Origin: Sepioteuthis lessoniana
Lineage: Eukaryota > Mollusca > Cephalopoda > Myopsida > Loliginidae
Reading direction: 5' to 3'
Length of the DNA: 64,000 nucleotides
Assembly: GCA_963585895.1 (NCBI GenBank)
Contig: OY757904.1
Location: 83,641,836 to 83,705,835, forward strand
Shown here: piece by piece, positions 55,791 through 64,000 of the stretch
Numbering within the stretch: the stretch's first letter is position 1
How the letters are laid out: every line of letters starts with the position of its first letter
The notes under the pieces: generated by a model
What the model was told of the DNA's origin: nothing
Database searches by the model: none
What the model saw: the letters and a program-made list of their open reading frames with translations, nothing else
Program-made: the position numbers and the translations under genes

Positions 55791-56094
55791 GACATTAAGC
55801 AGGAATTAAGTATTTTGCAACAATAATTTTTTTATTAATACAAATAAAAATGTCATAAATGTCATTTATATTATAATTCATAAAATATAAAGCATTGTTT
55901 GAAACTAAAATGCTTTCAAAGCCTTGCTTTTTAGAATTAAGTATTAGAGATCTGATTGTTATGTCATCTCTCAGTCTCTGCACAGAGTTAGACAGAGTTG
56001 TATGAAAGAATGCAGCAGGTCTTTCCTCTTCAAGACACTGATGATGTCTAAGGAAGTGGCAAGGAGTTGAAGAATTTGACAGTAGTTTCGTCAC

Positions 56095-56205
56095 CAACTC
56101 CAGGATTTGAATTTAGATGTTTTCCTTCTTCAAGACCGGTGCCTTACCATCACAAGAGACCCTACTCTGCCCTAATATTTAACTGGGTATAGAGTAGATA
56201 TTGAT
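56095..56205 (-). repeat. SINE fragment, probably SINE-Q
   Basis: On plus, GGATTTGAATTTAGATGTTTTC, GTGCCTTACCATCACAAG and ACCCTACTCTGCCC resemble the inverted SINE-Q pieces at 19515 and 28560. Confidence 0.45.
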
Positions 56206-56375
56206 ATAGCTTTTCCCAAGCGTATTGACACAAACAGCCAAGTGCAGACTTTGAAATCAACTCGCTGAGTTCATTTCCTTATTCGGTAACCATAACGCCA
56301 AACGTGCCTGCATAGAAATCTGATTAACACAAGATATGATGTGCTGGTGATGTTATTATCCACACAATGATGGGA

Positions 56376-57058
56376 TGTAAGGTTAATGTAATTAACGATG
56401 ATAATTAATTATATTAGGTAATTGTTTTGTTTGTATTGTAAGTAGCTTGAAACTTCAAAGAGAAGTGTAAGTCTCGGAGGTCATAGGCTACACTTGTTGA
56501 GCGAGTCTGCCGATTAAGTTGACAGGTTGTTTTAAAATTGTAGTTTGAAGGTAAACAAATTGAGGGCATGTTGGTTGGCTTGGGTGATGACGTCACGCAT
56601 GAAGGTTAAAGACACGTGTCCTTATATCATTAGAGTATAAAATAATTAAGATATATTATATAAGCAGAGTTATTTTAATTGACTGTTTGGACAGTTCATA
56701 GTTCAGAGCTCAGTGGAAGAGACTGTTGATTGAGAACTCAATAGGGCGAGGAGACTAGAGGATGAAGAAATCGAAGTCAGGTGTTTTTGTTCGTCTGCCA
56801 TCTATGAATCTCTCTGCGTTTTATGTAACAACAGTAGATCTTTCTACCTATCTCCCTCTTTTGTTTCGTGTCTGACAGCCAGAAAAACAGTTATGGTAAT
56901 AAACTTTTCGTATCATTTGAAACAGCTGGGTTCGTCTTGTATTTGAGAAGTGTAACGTCTATCAATATTCGAAATGGTGCCGGGTCGGTGAGGCTACGTA
57001 ATACTGTCTATATGATCCTGCAACGTTACGCAAGTCTATTTGGTCCCGCAACGTTACA
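56376..57058 (+). mobile_element. Candidate solo LTR
   Basis: Begins TGTAAGGTTAATG and ends GCAACGTTACA, giving TG...CA ends with short inverted termini (TGTAA/TTACA). A TATAAAATAATT box lies at about 56635 and AATAAAC at about 56899, in the right order for an LTR promoter and polyadenylation site. No clear target duplication and no internal coding region beside it. A minisatellite starts at its 3' end. Confidence 0.4.
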
Positions 57059-57412
57059 GTAATGGTTATCTACGCTGTGATGTAATGCTTATCTACACGG
57101 TGATATATTGGTTATCTACACGGTTATCTACACGCTGATATAACGGTTCTCTACACGCTTACCTACACGGTGATGTAATGGTTGTCGATTCGATGATGTA
57201 ATGATTATCTAAACAGAGATGTATTGATTTTCTAAATGGTTATCAACATGGAGATGTAATGGTTATCTAAACGATGATGTAATGATAATCTACACGGTTA
57301 CATACTCAGTGATGTAATGGTTATCTACACGGTGATGTAATTGTTCTATACACGGCTATCTACACGGTGATTTAATGGTTATCTACACGATGATTAATAT
57401 TTTACGCAGTTA
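57058..57412. repeat. Minisatellite, about 22-bp unit
   Basis: About sixteen imperfect units of ACGGTGATGTAATGGTTATC followed by TAC, with shorter partial units (CACGGTTATCTACACG) mixed in. Confidence 0.92.
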
Positions 57413-57424
57413 TCAACACGAAAA

Positions 57425-57595
57425 ATGGAATCGATTAGCCGAGTTCGAATTCCGGCCGAATTACTCTTTAAAACTCATGAATCTATATCTTATACTACCC
57501 ATCTATGGGTAAAATAATTAAGTTCTAGCTTTAATGGACAACTAGTTTAAGCAATGAAGAGGTGTAAAATATATTCCCAATATTATATATCGACA
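57425..57595 (+). repeat. SINE fragment with B box
   Basis: CCGAGTTCGAATTCCGGCC (B-box-like) followed by an ATCTATGGGTAAAATA block and AATGAAGAGG, similar to SINE-R/Q 3' parts. The A-box side is lost into the minisatellite. Confidence 0.5.
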
Positions 57596-59710
57596 ATCGA
57601 CGCAAGTAGCCATCTTTTTTAGAGGTTAAAGGAATATAGCAGGTGAGTGAATTACAAATACAGACTAAAACGGGTAAATATAACTATTACATCCATGTTT
57701 TTGTTGTTGTTGTTTTCTTTTGTTTTTTGGTTTTTTGTTTGGTTTTTTGTTGGGTTTTTTTTTTGTATTTTGGGGGTTTTTTTCATGACCGTTGATATTT
57801 TAACAGCGTAATTTTCAAGAGACATACCTAATATTCAAATATATTTTAGTGAGCAAATATAAAGTTTTAGGGTTGAGAAATAACAAGTAAGACCTTCTTC
57901 TTTTGTTCTTGTGTAAAGAGTATTTTTCTGTCAACTCCACGAACTGAGTGTCCGAGATTTTATATTAATATTTTATTCTGTTTGTTTTTGATATTTTAGT
58001 GATTCAGTAGCGTTTACAAACATTTGATTTTAATTCTTTATTTGCTATTCTGTCTCGATTCGTACATTGTTTGGATTTGTGCGACGATATGTTGATGTCA
58101 CCGCCACCGCCACGGTCGTCTGTGGAGTAGACGGCTGGAATTGGAGGAGGTTATTTAATTTGGCTGATCTACAAAGATGCGACGAAAACCGTCCCAAAAT
58201 TAACTTGCCGTACATTTATCTTCCTTTTTCTCTTCTTCCTCTTTCCTCCAAGTTTTTTTTTTTCCTAAAATCTTTAAATAACACTGATATCTCTATTTTC
58301 TTGTTGTTCTTTCTTTCTTTCTTTCTCTTACCTTCTCTTACCTGTTTATGACTTTTCTTTCACCTCTTTTAAGAGTTCGGTTTACAAACTTTATTCAATG
58401 TTTGGTGTGTCACTTTCGTGAAAGTCACGTATGGTCTCCATTGTCCTGACAAAACCTGAACTGCTTATTTTGGTAACGGGAGAAGTAAAGTTTCGTTTAA
58501 ACAATCCGACAAATAAATAAAATGAACACCGATTGGCCACTATGAGAAATTAATGTTATCGGACTAATGGCTGTCACTGATTCTTATTTATTTTGCTGCC
58601 AATCTCGGCTTCTGTCGAATCTAAAAAAAGAAAAAAAAAGTTTTAGCTCTGTAGACATTGAACAGGTGAAATGATTTGGAGGTTGAAATTCTAAATATAA
58701 TTCACTCAAGTGACAATTCATCTTCATTTTAATTTATTCTTGCTTTAATTTTTGTGATAAACAGCTCATTAATTCAACTGGAGACGACCGGAGAACTGGT
58801 TGGTCAAAATCTTCAGCTGAAAAAATAACAAAACTTGTCTAAAATGGCAGAAGCTATATCATATTTCATTTTCTTACTTTTATTTTAAAAAGGATAGATA
58901 GATTTTGTTATATATAAGAGTATGGTTTCAAGGAAAGGACAAAACAGATTTGCAAATCAAACGAGAAGACAAGTGAAAAATTTAACAATTATATTACCAA
59001 ACAAGAAACAAAAGTTTTAAACAATTGAGCTGGTGAATATAAGAATGTCTGTGAAATTGAGAAGAAAATGTTCGTAGTTGTATTGATAGGAATGAGTTAA
59101 TTTTAGGGAATCTGATGCGTGTTGAATGGTAGTGAAAATCAAGAAGTAAAAATGTTCCAATATTTGTGTTGGTAGGGGTGAGTTACAGACTTATGCCGTC
59201 AACCATAGTTTATGTCGATAGGGAACGGGAAACGTCGGCGTTGAAAAGGTGGAATGTCAGTGGGGGTGGTGATTCTCGGGTCATGCGGCTTCCATTACAG
59301 GACCGTAGTAAAAAGTTTGAGTTGTGTGATGTTGAATGCTGCAGGCGTCGCGGTTGATGTTCTTCTCTCGAGGTCACGGAGCCGACTGACTTTTGAACTT
59401 TCATTGACCATTTTATAGTCACGTTTGGGTCGAATCGTCTCCAAAAAGCATTGATGAGGAAGGTTGCTGATTGCGTGAAAAAAAAAATAGAAAAAGATCT
59501 TTTAAATTGTAAATATAAACATTATCAATATTCATCAACCGGATGAATGCGCGGAGCCTACCTGCGCAGCGACATGTTTTATTCATTTTAGTTTCGGCAA
59601 TCGTCTGGACAACATCCGGCTTTTGAAATGTATGTTTATGTTTTTTATTCGTTTGTTTATTTATTGTTTTTGCTTGTGAGGTAGTTTAGAATGTATTAGT
59701 AAATCAGATA
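57596..59710. other. Two kb without recognised repeats
   Basis: T-rich tract at 57700-57785. A more balanced, CpG-containing stretch at 58075-58200 and another at 59215-59400 are open in one frame each but show no family motif. I call no gene. Confidence 0.35.
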
Positions 59711-59711
59711 G

Positions 59712-59812
59712 ATAGATAGAAATTGAAAAACAAAGTAATCAAAAGTGAAGAATTTATTGTGGAGGAAAGTCGACGGTAAACGTTTCGTTTCAATGAACCT
59801 TCATCAGGACAT
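59712..59812 (-). mobile_element. Penelope-like retroelement end fragment
   Basis: On the minus strand a hammerhead-like core is followed by GACTTTCCTCCACAATAAATTC and TTCACTTTTGATTACTTTG. The same follow-on sequence is at 61261-61315 on the plus strand. Penelope-like elements carry such hammerheads in their terminal repeats, so I infer that origin; no coding part is present. Confidence 0.5.
59767..59812 (-). ncRNA. Hammerhead ribozyme, Penelope type
   Basis: Minus strand. Core CTGATGA (59807-59801), one extra A, stem II GGTTC/GAAAC with one mismatch (59799-59787), GAA (59786-59784), stem III ACG/CGT around TTTAC (59783-59773), GTC with predicted cleavage after 59772. Stem I GTC/GAC, with further A-T pairs beyond a mismatch. 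The extra base before stem II and the weak stem I leave activity uncertain. Confidence 0.55.
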
Positions 59813-59984
59813 TAGAATGGTGATACTATGGTGGTCTGTTGTTAAAATGCAAACAATATAAACGACGTAGGCGAAGAATATTCACAACAAGGTGATATAA
59901 ATAGAACAAATTTGTATATCAACAAGCAAAAAAAGGAAACATTACAAAAACCGTTCGAATATAATTTGTTAAATATTCTTCTGT

Positions 59985-59986
59985 GC

Positions 59987-60072
<86 letters not shown>
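59985..60072. repeat. (TG)n with GA interruption
   Basis: TG, then GAGAGA, then a longer TG run. Confidence 0.95.
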
Positions 60073-60074
<2 letters not shown>

Positions 60075-60211
60075 CTAACACGAATATGGTGGCGAATGAG
60101 TATTTTGTTTGAAACGAAGGGTAAGAATGTCATAATCCTTACTTACGTTTACGTGTTATTAACTAGATGCACGAGAGAAACTAAAATATTAAAAGGTGTT
60201 TTAAAGGTACG

Positions 60212-60254
60212 ACTATATATATAGGCTATATATATAGACTATATATATAGGCTG
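60212..60254. repeat. Palindromic CTATATATATAG repeats
   Basis: Three tandem units of a self-complementary CTATATATATAG with G or A spacers. Confidence 0.85.
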
Positions 60255-60259
60255 ACTTT

Positions 60260-61015
60260 GTATTTCACGCGAAGTACCAATACACAGAAGAATGTCAATG
60301 TATTTTTGAGGGCTGTGTTATCTCTCACATAGGTCGTTTGTCTCTAGCGGGATGTGATGAGGTGTCTGAGGCCGTGCATGCGCGTGAGACTGGAACACGT
60401 TCTGCCGAAAGGCAGAACAGGAAAAGAAAGAGGGCGAGTTCTATAAGTCATTGACTATATAGAAACCATGTCACATGACCGGCTCCAAAACGCAAGACTT
60501 ACTTTGTGCAGAGCAAAATCAAAGGCTCGGATGAAGTTGGAGGCACAAAGCACGTGATTTCTCTGACCAATAGGTTCCCGAAACAAATTAATTTACCGAC
60601 GTCCACTTCCTTTTGTTTTTAGAACATGGGATTCATGGATCCTATTTTCGAATTTTTTACAACGCAGTTATCCACGGCTATTCAAAAGATATTGAAGAGT
60701 AAATCCTATATACCCGCCCCGCAGATTGATAAGTATTGAAAACATTTTTCAATATTTAACATATATTTTAAAATGGGTCGGCCAGTGTACGTGTCTGTCC
60801 GATTCGTTCACTTTGGTATTCGGTAAGGGTATAGAATATTCTATCGTATAGGTAAATCCAAGTACACCGGTTTTAGTCAGTCAATGGAGACGGTGTCTTG
60901 TTTGTCTTTTATCACAACTGTAAAACATTTGTCTTTCCTGTCAACTCCTTGAAAAGGTCCTAAGTAAGTAGGGCGAAGAGACCTTTCCAAATGTATAATG
61001 ATTATTTTGTTTCAG
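60260..61015. other. CpG-richer unassigned block with direct repeat
   Basis: 60350-60560 is less AT-rich than most of the window. A perfect hairpin GTTCTGCCGAAAGGCAGAAC with a GAAA loop is at 60399-60418. A segment at 60623-60713 recurs at 61016-61111. Confidence 0.5.
60623..60713 (+). repeat. Direct repeat, copy 1
   Basis: GAACATGGGATTCATGGATC, GAATTTTTTACAACGC and GAGTAAATCCTATATAC correspond in order to 61016-61111. Confidence 0.8.
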
Positions 61016-61111
61016 GAACAAGTGAATCATAGATCTTATTTTCTAGAATTTTTTGCACCACGTGATCATCGACGGCCATTTAAAAATGTGGGAGTGTAAA
61101 TCCTATTATAC
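61016..61111 (+). repeat. Direct repeat, copy 2
   Basis: GAACAAGTGAATCATAGATC, GAATTTTTTGCACCACG and GAGTGTAAATCCTATTATAC correspond to copy 1, 393 bp upstream. Confidence 0.8.
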
Positions 61112-61154
61112 AAAGTGTTGATAGAACAACGATGGATGTGTAAAAAAAATTCGA

Positions 61155-61226
61155 AAACCAGGGGCGAGTATAAATAAACCAGGGGACGGGAGTATAAATA
61201 AACCGGGGGACGAGAGTAAATATAAA
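61155..61226. repeat. Three tandem 24-bp units
   Basis: Unit AAACCAGGGGACGGGAGTAT followed by AAAT, repeated three times with few changes. The Tyr/Ser/Leu-rich minus frame here is an artefact. Confidence 0.9.
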
Positions 61227-61258
61227 GAAAAATCATACAACCGTTCAATCATTTAATT

Positions 61259-61318
61259 AGCGTCGACTTTCCTTCACAATAAATTCGTCACTTTTGATTA
61301 GTTTGTTTTTCATTTTTT
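61259..61318 (+). mobile_element. Second copy of the Penelope-like flank
   Basis: From CGTCGACTTTCC at 61261 it follows the sequence downstream of the hammerhead at 59767-59812 (opposite strand). Homology stops within three bases of the predicted cleavage point and the ribozyme itself is absent. Confidence 0.6.
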
Positions 61319-62520
61319 CTCCATACTGTCGGATTCCTTTCCAGTATTTACTTTCATAGATAGATAGGGAAAGGGGAGGATGAAAAAAGAGAAGATAAAA
61401 CCGATTCGGTAAATGTGATCATTTCGTATTTCCCACCAACACTGAGTGTTCAGTGATTGATCAAAGGTCGGAATTTTAAGAGTAGGTAGGACCTTCCTAT
61501 TCAGACCTTCCGATTCAAATGTTTCACCATTCTTTCTCGCAAAGAAATGAGCATTTCAGGCATTTAAATTCAATTTTGTACTTCTGGTAAAAGATGCAAG
61601 AACTCAGACCTACGAACGACATTCCTTGAAATGATAAGATATATGCTTTTAAAACATCTATTATAAAGCTTACATTCATAGACTAAATTCATATTTTCTA
61701 CGTCTTTTCATTTTGTAGATTTTGAGATGTTTATTTCTACATTTAATATTTTCCAAATAAAAAGGATCATAAATCCAAATATCAATCAAGTATCAATCGA
61801 AAACAAAGTATTGTTGGAATTTATAAATTCGGCAGTTAATGTCTGCACGAATATGATTGGCTGTTTTGAAGTTGTGCCCCGTTATCCCCCGCCCTTGCTG
61901 TTATTTAAGTGAGACCCGCCAAAGGAAATATCCCGGTGGGGGGTTTCAGACTTGTGCAAAAGGCTCCGCCTGACACGCGCTTTTTGCTTTGTGAGCTCTT
62001 GTTTATTCGCCTTCGACTTGAGGCAATTTTTTCTTAAGCAAGGTGACTTGAGCAAATAGACCTATTTGTCTCTTGGGCTAAGCCTTTTTTCCTTAGAGTT
62101 TTTTTTTTTTTTTTTTACTTTTTGGAACAATAAGCAGAAGGCTAATTGTGGTTTAGTATGCTATCTCCTTCAAAAGAAAGGAATTATGTCTAGAGGCGGA
62201 ATTATTGGACTTTTTTGCCGATCCAATAGAAGCGGTAGCTCGGATCAATAGATTCAGTAAATGCCTCCGGAGGCTCAACAAAAGAAAAATTGAGTTGAAA
62301 CAAAAAGATATTTATCTCAAGGAGGAAGAAGCGGTGGTCTAGTCGAAGTTCACCTCATTTTCAACAAGTCTATACAGGAAACTAGAAGAACACGGTTGTC
62401 CAGGTAGATTCTACATGAGAAGGAGACGCCGAGAAAAAGAACAAACCCTAAAAGTTGGCTTCAAAAAGAACTTAATAAAAACAAAATATCAAAGAATGGT
62501 ATTTTATCATTAACGAAAGT
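61319..62520. other. Unassigned, no gene seen
   Basis: GC-richer around 61870-62040, poly-T at 62100. A 61-residue frame at 62066 has no recognised family. 62260-62500 could be degraded internal sequence of the following LTR element. Confidence 0.4.
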
Positions 62521-62521
62521 T

Positions 62522-62800
62522 TGTTACGGACTACACTAGCATTGCAGCATCTGGCCCACGTAAAGACTCGCTAGCAAACAGACCGACACACCCCCGGTTA
62601 ACCCAACGTACTGTCAAAACCGGGATATCGATCTACCGACCACGACGCTCCTACAATGCAGCACTCAGTCCACGTAACGACTCACTGTTACGGACTGCCC
62701 TAGCATTGCAACAACTAGCCCACGTAACGACTGGCTGTTACGGGCTAGCAACCACGACTCGACCATACCAACGAAATGTCAAAACCGGGACATCGATTTA
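62522..62800. repeat. 164-bp higher-order duplication in the LTR
   Basis: TGTTACGGACT...CTAGCATTGCA (62522 and 62686) and GTCAAAACCGGGA(T/C)ATCGAT (about 62613 and 62779) recur at spacings of 164 and about 166 bp. Confidence 0.85.
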
Positions 62801-63055
62801 CCAACGACCGACCGACCTCAGCTGCCCGCAACGACCATCCAGCTGCATCCAACGACCAGACCGATCTCAGCTGCCCGCTACGACCATCCAGCTGCATCCA
62901 ACGACCCGACCGATCTCAGCTTACCAGCATCAAACATCCAGCTGTATCTCCACGACTCGACCTACGCCGGCTACCCTCGTCAAACGTCCTGCTGCGCACA
63001 TCTACAACTCGACCATACCAGCTAACGACATAACCCATCTAGCTGAAGGCCACAT
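62800..63055. repeat. Five tandem units of about 50 bp
   Basis: Unit: GACC(C/A)GACCGATCTCAGCTG, then CGACCATCCAGCTGCATC. The first three units are close; the last two are diverged. Confidence 0.88.
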
Positions 63056-63234
63056 ACAACCGCCTCGGACATTTACATACACGTTTGTAATTCCAGCAAT
63101 AAAAACGTCACTTTTGTTGTATCTGTTATCTCGCCTTCTGTCTCCCTTCATTGTCTCTGGCTGTCACTACACACTCGCACGTATAAACCCCCTGAATAAT
63201 TTGCGGAGTCGACGCGCTTATCGGCTCCGCAACA

Positions 63235-64000
63235 GGTTAAACTGACAGTAGGTTGTTGACGGCATCGCTTCTTCTTTTGGTTATGATATCGTCGTCACTT
63301 GACTGTATGTCATTTTGTTACCAAAAATTTAATGTTTTCTACTAGCATAGGGAATTGCAAAGCCGAATTTTGTAAAATTTATTTCTCTTGAAAAAAATTG
63401 CTTGGGTTTTAAGAAATATAGACGCACTTCTCTTTCAGGTAACAAAAGTTAGCTTTTCCATCCTCTCTTTTATCTCCTTTATTTCTAATACGTTTCTCTC
63501 TCCCTTCGCTAAGCCTGACAGTTACTGCAAGATAATTTCTTGGGCTAGAGATAAAGTCTGCTAGGTAATTTGGGAGGAATTGTATTTTATATAGCGACTA
63601 TCATTCGGATAATTTTGTTAACTTTTCGTATGTTGGTCGTTGCAATTTAAGACCTAAAATCTTACATATTTATTGAATAGAGTACTTTCCTCATAGTTTT
63701 CATTTTTCCATCTTAATGATAACCTCCCAACATTTTTCTTTGATCCAATTCATCAAAACAAATACAGCCAACTCTGTTCACAGCACTAGTCAAATAAATC
63801 ATATATATACATATATATATATATATAACAATTTGTCTAAATATAATGGACAGTAAGCAAACGGAATAAAGAGAAATTAATTGACGGACGGCATATCATA
63901 TTACAGTTTACTAAGTCGCATACATAGATACATATATAAATTGAAACATATATCAATTGTAACATATATAAATTATAACATCGTGTTTAAATCATGTTAG
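63235..64000. other. Unassigned window end
   Basis: AT-rich, a short TA/CA run at about 63801-63828, no recognised gene or element. Confidence 0.45.

Larger units (their letters stand above)
62522..63234 (+). mobile_element. Candidate LTR with internal repeats
   Basis: Begins TGTTACGGAC and ends CTCCGCAACA, with TG...CA and TGTT/AACA ends. The TGTTACGG start is repeated at 62686 and 62736. CAATAAAAACG at about 63098 may be the polyadenylation signal, with a T-rich stretch after it. Much more GC-rich than the rest of the window. No flanking duplication or coding region seen. The 179-residue frame at 62706-63245 arises from its stop-poor repeats and is not a gene. Confidence 0.45.

Noticed and set aside
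57058-57412. CRISPR-like array of short repeats
   Set aside because: The units are contiguous without unique spacers in a eukaryotic context; it is a minisatellite.
62706-63245. 179-codon open frame, the longest non-microsatellite one
   Set aside because: It lies wholly in GC-rich tandem repeats of an LTR-like block, shows Thr/Pro/Arg bias from the repeat unit and has no family motif.

Overview
This window looks like a gene desert in a repeat-rich metazoan genome, most likely an octopus-like cephalopod. The reasons are AT-rich DNA, very many dinucleotide microsatellites, and dozens of tRNA-derived SINE copies whose heads resemble tRNA-Lys and tRNA-Arg. Both kinds of SINE are described from octopus (OK, OR1 and OR2). 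The taxon is an inference. I see no intact host protein gene, no functional tRNA or rRNA gene, and no CRISPR. Nearly all long open frames are microsatellite translations or decayed transposons.

Layout. 0-8 kb: microsatellites, SINE copies (one nested in another) and an internally deleted mariner at 5.8-6.7 kb. 8.5-10 kb: a minus-strand Ty1/copia relic with gag, a half-tRNA primer-binding site and one LTR. 10-25 kb: SINEs, unassigned DNA and a 276-bp (TA)n. 25.2-26.9 kb: a reverse-transcriptase pseudogene. 27.8-31.8 kb: SINEs, then a LINE 3' relic carrying two successive C-terminal tails. 32.8-34.4 kb: a Tc1 element with long terminal inverted repeats. 34.4-35.0 kb: an inverted-repeat unit of unknown family. 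35.3-35.9 kb: a mariner fossil. 42.1-43.9 kb: a mariner with both ends, plus an orphan inverted copy of its middle. 51.5-52.4 kb: a jockey-type LINE fragment missing its 3' end. 53.3-53.7 kb: an unidentified coding-like stretch. 56.4-57.4 kb and 62.5-63.2 kb: two LTR-like blocks with minisatellites.

Family names used here. SINE-K: tRNA-Lys-like head, body with a variable number of about 45-bp units, and a conserved stem-loop tail. SINE-B: a related head with a different middle. SINE-R: tRNA-Arg-like head with the same tail as SINE-K. SINE-Q: another tRNA-like head, with a different 3' body. SINE-H: tRNA-like head followed by a hammerhead ribozyme fold.

The most interesting signal is catalytic RNA. 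A hammerhead with every core element lies on the minus strand at 17848-17890, just downstream of pol III promoter-like boxes. A decayed relative in the same arrangement is at 3428-3470. A separate Penelope-like hammerhead is at 59767-59812, and a second copy of its flank at 61261 starts almost exactly at the predicted cleavage site. The shared stem-loop tail of two unrelated SINE heads suggests that one LINE machinery mobilises both.
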